Shown here: piece after piece, positions 25,907 through 33,861 of the stretch
Layout of the letters: the number at the start of each line of letters is the position of its first letter
How positions within the stretch are numbered: position 1 is the first letter of the stretch
From: Ectothiorhodospiraceae bacterium
GTDB lineage: Bacteria > Pseudomonadota > Gammaproteobacteria > Nitrococcales > Aquisalimonadaceae
Length of the DNA: 64,000 bases
NCBI GenBank assembly: GCA_020831845.1
Contig: JAFIFV010000058.1
Location: 1-64,000 of the forward strand
Reading direction: 5' to 3'
Notes under the pieces: generated by a model
What the model saw: only the letters and a program-made list of their open reading frames with translations
Database searches by the model: none
What the model was told of the DNA's origin: nothing
Translations under genes and position numbers: made by a program

Positions 25907-27727
25907 CTAGAGCGTCAGCTTGCGTTGCCGGATGGCCTGGCACATGTCTGCCGTCAACGGCTCGTAGCCCTGTTCGCGATCCCGAAGCACGTAAACCGGC
26001 TCACTCACCGCCTCGGGATCAAAGCCCTGCCGCTTCAGGTCGGTCTTGCGGTACTTGAAGGTGGAAGTGGTCTCGTGGCCATTGCGCATGCGCAGGAACA
26101 GCGGCACGGCATAGGCTGGCAAGGCATCCCGAAGATGCCGCGCCAGCGCTGCACCGTCCAGGTGTCCATTGCCGTGTCTCAGGGTCACCGCAGCCATGCC
26201 GGCGCGGCCCTCGTGGCCCGGCACCTCCACCCCGTAAACCACGGCTTCGTCCACCATCGGTGCCGCATGCATCACCTGCTCGACCTCCGTGGTGGCGACG
26301 TTCTCGCCCTTCCAGCGGTAGGTGTCTCCCAGGCGGTCCACGAACTGCACGTGCCGGAAGCCCATCGGACGCACGAGATCGCCGGTGTTGAACCAGCAGT
26401 CGCCCTTGCGGAACCCGTCGCGCAGCAGTTTCTTCTCGCTCTCCCCCTGGTCGGTATAGCCATCGAACGGCGACAACCGGGTAACCCGGGACAGCAACAG
26501 GCCAGGCTGGCCCCGTCGCACCTTCAGCAACCGGCCACGCGCGTTGCGCCGCGGCTGTTCGGTATCCGGATCGTACTCCACCACCGCATAGGACAGCGGA
26601 CAGAAACCGCAGGATCGGGAAATATTGAAACTGTTGGTGAACACCAGGTTGCACTCGCTGGCACCGTAGAATTCGTTGATGTGCGGGATGGCAAAGCGCT
26701 GCTTGAAGCGGTCCCAGAGCTCCGGTCGGAGACCGTTGCCCAGACAGACGCGGATGCGGTGGTCGCGCTCCACGGGGCGCTGCGGCTGTTCCAGCAGATA
26801 GCGGCAGAGTTCGCCGATGTAGACGAAGGCGGTGGCGTCGAAATTCCTGGCTTCATCCCAGAAACCACTGGCAGAGAATTTCCGACCGATGGCCAGCGTG
26901 GCGCCGGCACCGAGCACGGCCCCCCAGGACAGGGTCAGCGCATTGTTGTGATAGAGCGGCAACGGGCAATAGAGCACATCGTCATGGCGCATGCGCATGG
27001 ACGCCAGCCCCACGCCGTACATGGCGCGCAGCCAGCGACCGTGGGACATGACCGCTGCCTTGGGCATGCCGGTGGTACCGGAGGTGAAGATGTGAAACGC
27101 CGCATCGCTGGTGGTCACCGCACCGGTGGTGGCGGGATTTCGAGCGGGCTCGGCAGCGCTCTCGCCTGCCAGGTCCCGCAACCCTTCGATGGGTTCATGC
27201 TCCCCGTCGGCAAGCCAGAATACGCGGTCGCCCAGCGATTCCGGCAGGTGGTCACGCACGGTCTCGAAGGCATCGCGACATTCCGTGCCCACCACCAGCG
27301 CCCTGGGCTCGACCAGGGACAGACTGTGCGCCAGCACGTCCCCGCGCTGCTGATAATTCAGCATGCCGGCTGCGGCCCCCAGTTTGACGCTCCCGGTGAC
27401 CAGCGTGATGACCTCGACGCGGTTCTGCATCAGCACCGCCACCACGTCGCCGGCACCGACACCGCAGCGGGCCAGCAAGGCTCCATGGCGATTCGCGGCG
27501 GCGTTGTACTCGCGGTATGTCAGCCGCTGCCGATGGTCCTGCAACGCAATCGCATCCGCCCTGCGCCGGGCCCAATGCTCCACAAGCCGGCCGATGGAGC
27601 GGCGCTGCCCGGACCGCACCAGCGGCAACATGGCCAACCCCTTGTTGGCGATATGCAAGCGCGGCGTGATCGCCACCGCTCCACGCAGCAACTCCAGCAC
27701 GCTGACCTTGGCTTCCTTATTCATCAC
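25907..27727 (-). CDS. Long-chain acyl-CoA synthetase (FadD6/FATP-like)
   Basis: This 606-residue ANL-superfamily ligase carries the AMP-binding P-loop FTSGTTGMPKAAVMSHG near residue 212 and the motifs YGASECNL and FNTGDLVR. The C-terminal subdomain has RWKGENVATTEVE and TSTFKYRK. The style (VGSVKLGAAAGMLN, YRWKGENVAT) is that of fatty-acid transport protein/very-long-chain ligases such as FadD6 rather than E. coli FadD. It activates free fatty acids to acyl-CoA with ATP at the inner membrane. It follows fadE by 30 bases, so they are probably co-transcribed. Confidence 0.88.
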   Translation of the reverse strand: MMNKEAKVSVLELLRGAVAITPRLHIANKGLAMLPLVRSGQRRSIGRLVEHWARRRADAIALQDHRQRLTYREYNAAANRHGALLARCGVGAGDVVAVLMQNRVEVITLVTGSVKLGAAAGMLNYQQRGDVLAHSLSLVEPRALVVGTECRDAFETVRDHLPESLGDRVFWLADGEHEPIEGLRDLAGESAAEPARNPATTGAVTTSDAAFHIFTSGTTGMPKAAVMSHGRWLRAMYGVGLASMRMRHDDVLYCPLPLYHNNALTLSWGAVLGAGATLAIGRKFSASGFWDEARNFDATAFVYIGELCRYLLEQPQRPVERDHRIRVCLGNGLRPELWDRFKQRFAIPHINEFYGASECNLVFTNSFNISRSCGFCPLSYAVVEYDPDTEQPRRNARGRLLKVRRGQPGLLLSRVTRLSPFDGYTDQGESEKKLLRDGFRKGDCWFNTGDLVRPMGFRHVQFVDRLGDTYRWKGENVATTEVEQVMHAAPMVDEAVVYGVEVPGHEGRAGMAAVTLRHGNGHLDGAALARHLRDALPAYAVPLFLRMRNGHETTSTFKYRKTDLKRQGFDPEAVSEPVYVLRDREQGYEPLTADMCQAIRQRKLTL

Positions 27728-27757
27728 GCCCCCTCCGTTTCACGTTATTGTCTGCGC

Positions 27758-30232
27758 TCAGGACGCAGCGCGTGCACGCTCCCGCGTCTTTTCCATCTCG
27801 CGACGGTAACCGACCGGATCGCGCACGTAGGCGGGATCGAAATCGTCGGTGAGAATGACCTCTTGGCGCAGAACGTCGTAACGGCGGATGGCCTCCGCCT
27901 CGTCCGCGGAGAGCAGGCCGTGGTCCCGGGCGGACTGCAATTGCTCGTCCAGCGTGGCCCCCTGGATGCGGCCACGGGACACGTCTTTCAGGAAACGGTC
28001 ATAGACGGGCCCCATCTCCTGCAGCAGTTCGAAGGCATGCATCAACTGCGCATTGGGATCGTTGTCGGGATCGCCGATGAACACCTGGTCCCGCACCTGG
28101 CGGGTCAGGTCGTTCATACGCATCATCTGCCCGGCAACCTGCGCATTCAGGTGATCCGAAGGCGCCCGCCATGGGTTGCCGAAGGGCAGCACCACGCGCC
28201 GGAGCAGCCGGCCCACCAGCGGTCGCGGAAAATTGGCGCAGAAGGCGTCCAGCGCACGACCGCTTTCGTGCAGCGCGTGATCCAGCGCCCAACGGGCATG
28301 CGGCAGATGGTCTTCGGAGCTCGCCCCGTAAGTGGCATGAAACTTCAGCACTGCGGTAGCGATGTAGAGTTGGGAAAGCACATCCCCGAGACGTGCGGAG
28401 GTGGATTCCCGCAGCTTCAGTTCACCGCCGAGCACGCCCATGGAGACATCGGCGCAGAAGGCCAGCGCTGCCGACAGCCTCTCCACCTGGCGATAATAGC
28501 CGGATAGCGGCCCCTGCTCCGGGCTACGCGCAAGCCGGGCACCGCTGAATGCCAGGCCGACGGCACGCACGCCACGGTTCAGCGTGTAACCGATATGCCC
28601 CCAGAACAGGCGATCGAAATCCGGCAGATCCCCCGCCCGGGCGGCTTCCATTTCCCGATAGACGTAGGGGTGGCAACGGATCGCCCCCTGACCGAATATG
28701 ATCAGGCTGCGGGTCATGATGTTGGCGCCTTCCACCGTGATGGCCACCGGCAGCAGCTGCCATGGAATGGCAAGGTAGTTGCGGGGTCCCATGATGATGC
28801 CGCGCCCACCATGGATATCCATGGCGTCCACCAGAACACGACGCATCATCTCGGTGCTGTGGTACTTCATGATCGCCGTGACCACGGACGGCGCGCAGTG
28901 ATCCACGGCACTGGCGGTCAGTACACGACAGGCCTCAAGCGCATAGGTATGGCCGCCGATCCTGCCCATGGCCTCCTGCACCCCTTCGAAACGACCCACC
29001 GGCAGGTTGAACTGCCGTCGAATCGCGGCATAGGCGCCGGTGGAGCCGTAGATACCCTTGCCAGAGGCCGCCGCCAACGCCGGCAACGAGATGCCGCGTC
29101 CGGCGGAGAGACACTCGACCAGCATCCGCCAGCCCTTGCCGGCCATGTCCGCTCCCCCGATGATGGCGTCCAGAGGAACGAACACGTCGCTGCCCCGGAT
29201 CGGGCCGTTCATGAACGCACCGCCGGGGTAATGCCGCCGGCCGATTTCCACACCGGGCGTGGATGCCGGCAGAAGCGCGCAGGTGATGCCGTAATCGGTC
29301 CTGCCGGAATCACCCAACAGCCCGTCCGGATCCAGCAGGCGGAACGCCAGACCGATCACGGTGGCGACCGGCGCCAGCGTGATGTATCGCTTGTCGAAGG
29401 TCAGGCTTAGCCCCAGGACCTGCTCGCCGTCGACCTCCCTTCGGCACACCACACCGGTATCGGGAACCGCACCAGCATCCGAACCGGCTTCCGGGCCGGT
29501 GAGACCAAAGCAGGGGATTTCCTCGCCACGGGCCAGGCGCGGCAACCAGTAGGCTTTCTGTGCATCAGTGCCGTAGTGCTGAAGCAATTCACCAGGCCCC
29601 AAGGAGTTGGGCACCATGACCGTGACCGCAGCCGTTACCGAACGGGTAGCGATCTTGGAGACAACGCAGGATTGGGCATTGGCGGAGAAACCGAGCCCGC
29701 CGTTCTCCTTGCTGATCAGCATGGCGAATAAGCCGCTGCCACGGATGTAGCTCCAGACCTCCGGCGGCAGGTCGCGCTGCTCGAAATGCACCTCCCATTC
29801 ATCAATCATGCGGCACAGCGTTTCGGTCTCATTGTCGAGAAAACGCCGCTCCTCCTCCGTGAGTTCCGTATACCGGAATGCCTTCAGTTGATCCCAGTCG
29901 GGTCGGCCGCGGAACAGTTCCGCCTCCCACCACGTGTCGCCAGCCTCGAGCGCTTCCTTCTCGGTGGAGGACATGGCCGGCAGCACCCTGCGGAAGGTAT
30001 TGAAGACCGGTGCCGTCAACAGGCGGCGGCGCAGTGGTACCACGTTGAGCAGTACAGCGGCGGCGCCCCAGGCGGCAATCAGCACACCACCGGGCCAAGG
30101 GGACAAGACGCCACCCAGCGTCAGCACCAGCAGACCAAGGCCCGATACCGCCGTCGCAACAGAAAGGGACACTCCCCGGTAGGCCAGAACCAACAGCAGG
30201 GCGATAAATCCCGCCAGAAACAGGGTTGACAT
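27758..30232 (-). CDS. fadE: Acyl-CoA dehydrogenase, long FadE type
   Basis: This protein of about 824 residues matches the length and layout of E. coli FadE (814). Two or three hydrophobic segments occupy the first 70 residues (LFLAGFIALLLVLAY, AATAV-type helix, GVLIAAWGAAAVLLNVV). The acyl-CoA dehydrogenase core follows (CFGLTGPEAGSDAGA, FMNGPIRGSDVF, RVLVDAMDIHGGRGI), then the FadE-specific C-terminal domain. It catalyses the first oxidation step of beta-oxidation with FAD. The ATG at 30232 has GGAGG at an ideal 7-base distance; the GTG one codon upstream is too close. An operator-like palindrome lies 17 bases upstream. Confidence 0.93.
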   Translation of the reverse strand: MSTLFLAGFIALLLVLAYRGVSLSVATAVSGLGLLVLTLGGVLSPWPGGVLIAAWGAAAVLLNVVPLRRRLLTAPVFNTFRRVLPAMSSTEKEALEAGDTWWEAELFRGRPDWDQLKAFRYTELTEEERRFLDNETETLCRMIDEWEVHFEQRDLPPEVWSYIRGSGLFAMLISKENGGLGFSANAQSCVVSKIATRSVTAAVTVMVPNSLGPGELLQHYGTDAQKAYWLPRLARGEEIPCFGLTGPEAGSDAGAVPDTGVVCRREVDGEQVLGLSLTFDKRYITLAPVATVIGLAFRLLDPDGLLGDSGRTDYGITCALLPASTPGVEIGRRHYPGGAFMNGPIRGSDVFVPLDAIIGGADMAGKGWRMLVECLSAGRGISLPALAAASGKGIYGSTGAYAAIRRQFNLPVGRFEGVQEAMGRIGGHTYALEACRVLTASAVDHCAPSVVTAIMKYHSTEMMRRVLVDAMDIHGGRGIIMGPRNYLAIPWQLLPVAITVEGANIMTRSLIIFGQGAIRCHPYVYREMEAARAGDLPDFDRLFWGHIGYTLNRGVRAVGLAFSGARLARSPEQGPLSGYYRQVERLSAALAFCADVSMGVLGGELKLRESTSARLGDVLSQLYIATAVLKFHATYGASSEDHLPHARWALDHALHESGRALDAFCANFPRPLVGRLLRRVVLPFGNPWRAPSDHLNAQVAGQMMRMNDLTRQVRDQVFIGDPDNDPNAQLMHAFELLQEMGPVYDRFLKDVSRGRIQGATLDEQLQSARDHGLLSADEAEAIRRYDVLRQEVILTDDFDPAYVRDPVGYRREMEKTRERARAAS

Positions 30233-30248
30233 CACAGCACCTCCAGTT

Positions 30249-30274
30249 AGGAAATTATTCTTTCCTGTTTAAAC
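30249..30274. promoter_or_regulatory. Candidate fad operator upstream of fadE
   Basis: AGGAAA-TTATTC-TTTCCT is a perfect 6-base inverted repeat, followed by the palindrome GTTTAAAC. A closely related sequence lies upstream of the fadL-type gene (32634-32656): both fit AGGAA-N3-ATTCTTT-Y-CTGTTTA, with one gap-free alignment. It is likely a shared binding site for a fatty-acid regulator, with the nearby TetR or AraC protein as candidates. Confidence 0.5.
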
Positions 30275-30332
30275 GCCAAACTCTGCGGGCGGTCCTTCCT
30301 CAGGGAAGGCCTGATTGATTCCCGCGCTCGCG

Positions 30333-30842
30333 TTACGGTTTCACTGCCCGATGACGGCGTGTCATCGGGCCATTGCGAATAAAGCTGGCGGCGCTGGTGG
30401 CCACCGGTTTTTCCGGGTCACCGTCGTGAACCACGCAACGCACGAACACGATCTGCCGGGTGATCCGGTAGCAATGCGCTTCCGCGTAGATCGCACGTCC
30501 GCGGCCGGCGGCACGCAGGTGGTCGATACGCAGATCCAGCGTTGCCACCACCTCCAGCGGCCGCAGGCTGAGACTGGCCGCGGCACCGCTGACCTGATCC
30601 ACCAGCGTGGTGATAACCCCACCATGGAGTTGCCCGGTGACGGGATTCCCTACCAGGTGGGGTTGCCAGTCCACTCGGGCCAACACACGCCGCGCATCCA
30701 CCCGCAGCACGCGCAGTCCCAGTTCGCGGCAGTGCGGGGTTCCCCGGAAGAACCGGACGCCGGCGTAGTGCCGGATCCGGCGGAACCGGAACAGGAAGCT
30801 CCAGAGCCGCCTGTTACCGCCGCTTGCCAGGTCTCGTGCCAT
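30333..30842 (-). CDS. PaaI-family hotdog thioesterase
   Basis: This 169-residue protein has a single hotdog fold with GNPVTGQLHGGVITTLVDQ, the PaaI/YbgC-like active-site stretch, and a second strand set ending ATSAASFI. It probably hydrolyses acyl-CoA esters in the cytoplasm and may relieve CoA sequestration during fatty-acid use. It follows the FadL gene by 11 bases, so the two form an operon. A 10-base perfect stem (30346-30355 with 30361-30370) lies in the last codons and may act in termination. Confidence 0.82.
   Translation of the reverse strand: MARDLASGGNRRLWSFLFRFRRIRHYAGVRFFRGTPHCRELGLRVLRVDARRVLARVDWQPHLVGNPVTGQLHGGVITTLVDQVSGAAASLSLRPLEVVATLDLRIDHLRAAGRGRAIYAEAHCYRITRQIVFVRCVVHDGDPEKPVATSAASFIRNGPMTRRHRAVKP
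30346..30370. terminator. Hairpin in the 3' end of the thioesterase gene
   Basis: GCCCGATGAC and GTCATCGGGC form a perfect 10-base stem with a 5-base loop. It lies inside the last 13 codons, and no T-run follows. It may limit read-through from the fadL-thioesterase unit into the fadE promoter region. Confidence 0.35.
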
Positions 30843-30853
30843 GTCAGCGCTGC

Positions 30854-32443
30854 TCAGAACGCATAATTCACCTGTGCGCCCACACTGTGCAGATGGCCAT
30901 CGTAATCACCTTCCATACGGTGCTGCGATCCTGCCGGGTTCTCTGAGTTGTTGATTTCCGAACTGCGGAAATGGGTGTAGGCATATGCCATGTCCACACT
31001 CAACCGCGGGGTCGCCTGCCACCCCGCACCCACGGCGCCGATGATGCGATCACTGTCCGGGCCACGCGGTGTGCGGCGTTCCGCGTCGGGCACGGGGCTC
31101 TCGTCATAAGCCACGCCCGCGCGCAGGGTCCAGGTCCTGTTCGGACGGAAAATCACCCCAACCCCGTAGCGCCAGGTATCCTCCCAGGCGAAGGGTTGCA
31201 CCAGATCCCGGCGCCGCACATCGTCGCCGCCTCCCGTGTAGTCCTCTCCACCACGGTCAGTGGAATCCGTGTAGGTGAATCGCAGTTCCTCGATTCGGCT
31301 CCAGCGCGTCCAGGTCACACCGCCCGTGAGCGCCCAGCGAGGTGTCAGATCGTGGTAGAAACTGAGCGTTGCCGTCTCCGGCATATCAACCAGCAGCCCT
31401 ATCCTGCCGCCAGCGGCACCGAGCGGCCCCACCGCCCTGTCGGCTCCATCCGCCGCGCTCTCCGGCTGCTGCGAGCCGATGGTACCCACGGGAATCCATA
31501 ACCCCAGGATATTGGCTTCCAGCCCAAGCCCGGCGATGGTCGATTCAAGGTTGTCGCGAAACTCCGCGTCCGTGGTTTCCGGACGATCAGCGCGGCCTTC
31601 GGCCGAATGCCGGATCCGGCTCTGGAAGTTGAAGCCGATGCGGGTGGCGTCGGTGGGCTCCCAAAGCACACCGAAGTTGAACCCGTAGGCCCAGCTGTCC
31701 ACCTCCATGGTGTTGTCCACATCATATTGATGTGCCAGCGCGTCGACCGCTGCCTGTTCGCCACCTTCCAGCCGCACCTGGGCGCCTGCCGGCCCTTCGG
31801 TTTCCGCGATCTGCTGGATGACCTGATCCGCCACCAGGTAACCCAGATCGATCTTGTTCCGAAACTCGGCATCGAGGTACTGAACCACCGCCCCGGCGCC
31901 GATCGAAAGCGTCGATGTGGGCTGCCATGCGAAGACCGGGTTGAAGTTGATCGCTGTGATATCCGTCTCGGTGGCGTGATAGCGTCCGGCCCAATCGCCG
32001 GGATAGTCGGTGGTGCTGCCGAAGGGCGCGTAGATCCCGAAGCCGACCGCGGCATTATCCGCGATGCGCTGCGCATAATAGACATGGGGTACCAGCGACG
32101 TGGCGGAGATGCTGCCATCCGACTTGCCCGGCACCGTTCCGCCGACCCCCTCCACCAACTCGCGATGAACCTCCACATCGTAATCGAATCCGGACCTGAT
32201 CAGGGTAAGGCCACCGGAGATGTTATGTCCCTCCAGACGCATCAGCCCGGCAGGATTGTTGGCTACCGCGCTTGCATCCTCCAGCAGCGCCGCCGAACCG
32301 GTGTAAGCCACTCCCATCTCCTTGATACCTCGTTGCGGAACCTCGAATCCCGCGCTCCCCGCCTGGCCGGCACTGATGATGAGTACCAGGCCCGACGCGC
32401 CGCCGATAGCCCGGCGACCTGCAGCCGTTGTCCATGCCTTCAC
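30854..32443 (-). CDS. fadL: FadL/OmpP1/TodX outer-membrane porin
   Basis: This outer-membrane long-chain fatty-acid transporter has about 529 residues. A signal peptide (GLVLIISAGQAGS) precedes the FadL N-terminal hatch sequence GFEVPQRGIKEMGVAYTGSA and EDASAVANNPAGL. The rest alternates like a beta-barrel and ends in the typical VNYAF with a terminal Phe. The GTG start at 32443 is preceded by GGAGGGGGAG; an in-frame upstream start at 32593 would add 50 non-signal residues and is rejected. The upstream region carries the same operator-like motif as fadE. With the fad genes it would supply substrate to the ligase. Confidence 0.9.
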   Translation of the reverse strand: MKAWTTAAGRRAIGGASGLVLIISAGQAGSAGFEVPQRGIKEMGVAYTGSAALLEDASAVANNPAGLMRLEGHNISGGLTLIRSGFDYDVEVHRELVEGVGGTVPGKSDGSISATSLVPHVYYAQRIADNAAVGFGIYAPFGSTTDYPGDWAGRYHATETDITAINFNPVFAWQPTSTLSIGAGAVVQYLDAEFRNKIDLGYLVADQVIQQIAETEGPAGAQVRLEGGEQAAVDALAHQYDVDNTMEVDSWAYGFNFGVLWEPTDATRIGFNFQSRIRHSAEGRADRPETTDAEFRDNLESTIAGLGLEANILGLWIPVGTIGSQQPESAADGADRAVGPLGAAGGRIGLLVDMPETATLSFYHDLTPRWALTGGVTWTRWSRIEELRFTYTDSTDRGGEDYTGGGDDVRRRDLVQPFAWEDTWRYGVGVIFRPNRTWTLRAGVAYDESPVPDAERRTPRGPDSDRIIGAVGAGWQATPRLSVDMAYAYTHFRSSEINNSENPAGSQHRMEGDYDGHLHSVGAQVNYAF

Positions 32444-32773
32444 GCTTGCTCCCCCTCCGTTGATGCAGGCGGTTCCGTGTCTGGGGGGCCGGCGAACAGC
32501 TTGTCCACGCCAACCGCATTGCCGGCAAACCGGCTCCTGGGCCACCGTGGGACAGATCTTGCGCGACCTCCTCCATGACGGGCTGCCTGCCATGAGCCCG
32601 TCGTAAGCAGCGTTTCCCGACGCATCTCAAATCAGGAACGCATTCTTTTCTGTTTATGGGTATTTTTTAACAGGAAGTCGCGGCGGATGCTTGAACGAAA
32701 CGGAAACGGGATCCAGGCCACCGCAGCACCGCGGTCTCCTGCCTCTGCGGTTGCGGCAGCGGGCACGCGGGGC
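32444..32773. promoter_or_regulatory. 330-base upstream region of fadL
   Basis: This non-coding stretch separates the AraC-type regulator gene from fadL. Its only clear content is the motif at 32634-32656 and an adjacent CTGTTTA...TTAACAG imperfect inverted repeat. The leader to the GTG start is about 190 bases; no riboswitch or small ORF was recognised in it. Confidence 0.4.
32634..32656. promoter_or_regulatory. Candidate fad operator upstream of fadL
   Basis: AGGAACGCATTCTTTT followed by CTGTTTA matches the fadE upstream site at most positions: AGGAA, ATTCTTT, CTGTTTA in the same order and spacing. The strand relation to the gene is the same in both. The site is about 190 bases before the fadL start. 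Confidence 0.5.
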
Positions 32774-33628
32774 TCACTCGACAGACCTGTGGACCCTCCG
32801 GAACCGCAGGGTGCGCGCATGACGCAGCCAGTCCGCAGGCGCCAGGCCAAACAGCCTGCTGAAGGTCCGGCTCAGATGGGCGAGATCGGCGAACCCGGCT
32901 GCAAACGCGATATCGGTCAGGGTTCTGTACTCCGGGATGCGATTTGCCGCGGCCTGCAGTCTCTGCCAGAGGATAAACCGTCGATAGCGCAGGCCGGTCT
33001 GCTCCTTGAAAAGCGATTGCACGCGCCTCGGAGAGAGCTCAAGGCGCGCGGCAAGCTCGGTGAGCGCAGGCGGCGATTCCTCCGGGCTATCCAGCAGGGA
33101 AAGCAGGTCCCGGCTTCCGTCCGGCGCCCGGGCCTGCCCGGGGATGTCGAAAGCAGCGGCCAGCCGCTGCACCAGGTCGTTCCCGGACGGTAGTTGCCGG
33201 TACGCATCGTCCAGGACCGGGAGCAGCAACTCCCCGGATTCGGCGATCTCACTGACGACATCGCCGTAACGACGGCGCAGGCGCGGATACAGGGGGTTGT
33301 CTGCGCCCAGCAGGATCGCAGCGCCGGGGCCGCCGCCGGGGTCGAGTTCCGGGACGGCCATTTCCGGCGGCGCGTACAGCGCTCGCAAGGATCCGTCAGC
33401 CGTGGTGAAGCCCTGGCCAAGGCTGACATAAAGTCCCACTGCCGGGTGCCGGTGGGGTCTCAGCACCGGGGCGGGCCCGAGATAGACCAGCCAGCCGCAA
33501 CCGGCATAGATCACGCCATTCCTGTTCTCGGTCGCAACTCGCACCACACCATTCCCTGTGCCGCTCACCCGGATGAGAGATAGGCCCGCCGCTGAACGAA
33601 AACCTGCGGGCTCGCCCCAGTCTGCCAC
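32774..33628 (-). CDS. AraC-family transcriptional regulator
   Basis: This 284-residue regulator has an N-terminal cupin-like sensing region (HRHPAVGLYVSLGQG) and a C-terminal double helix-turn-helix: LAARLELSPRRVQSLFKEQTG and ITFIAFAAGF-like TDIAFAAGFADLAHLSRTF near residues 245-265. The tail RLFGLAPADWLRHAR is the usual AraC/XylS ending. The start codon is GTG. It lies upstream of fadL on the same strand and is divergent from the EAL-type gene, so either may be its target. Ligand unknown. Confidence 0.85.
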   Translation of the reverse strand: MADWGEPAGFRSAAGLSLIRVSGTGNGVVRVATENRNGVIYAGCGWLVYLGPAPVLRPHRHPAVGLYVSLGQGFTTADGSLRALYAPPEMAVPELDPGGGPGAAILLGADNPLYPRLRRRYGDVVSEIAESGELLLPVLDDAYRQLPSGNDLVQRLAAAFDIPGQARAPDGSRDLLSLLDSPEESPPALTELAARLELSPRRVQSLFKEQTGLRYRRFILWQRLQAAANRIPEYRTLTDIAFAAGFADLAHLSRTFSRLFGLAPADWLRHARTLRFRRVHRSVE

Positions 33629-33798
33629 GGCCCGGCCATTTGCACCTACCGCCAGCTCATCAGCGACTCATCGTTGTGTTAACGTTGACCCAGCGCCGCC
33701 AGAGAAACACCAGCGAGCCCCCACCGCCGCGTTGCGGCTGCCTTGCCTGCAAGACACAACGGGTGGGGACGGGGGTCCAGCCTCCGACAGACCTGACT

Positions 33799-33836
33799 CG
33801 AGCGCGACGTTGAGATGACTGCAGCGCGTCCTTGAA
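33799..33836 (+). repeat. Interspersed intergenic repeat, copy D
   Basis: It begins CGAGCGCGAC like copy A (preceded in both by CT) and then carries ACTGCAGCGCGTCCTT. It is the most diverged core. It lies in the 233-base divergent gap between the AraC gene and the EAL-type gene, about 26 bases before the latter's start. Confidence 0.45.
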
Positions 33837-33861
33837 ACAGCACAGGGAAAAGACGAGCGCC

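Noticed and set aside
25925-28507. An 860-codon plus-strand frame over the ligase and fadE genes
   Set aside because: It has the same antisense artefact composition and crosses two real genes.
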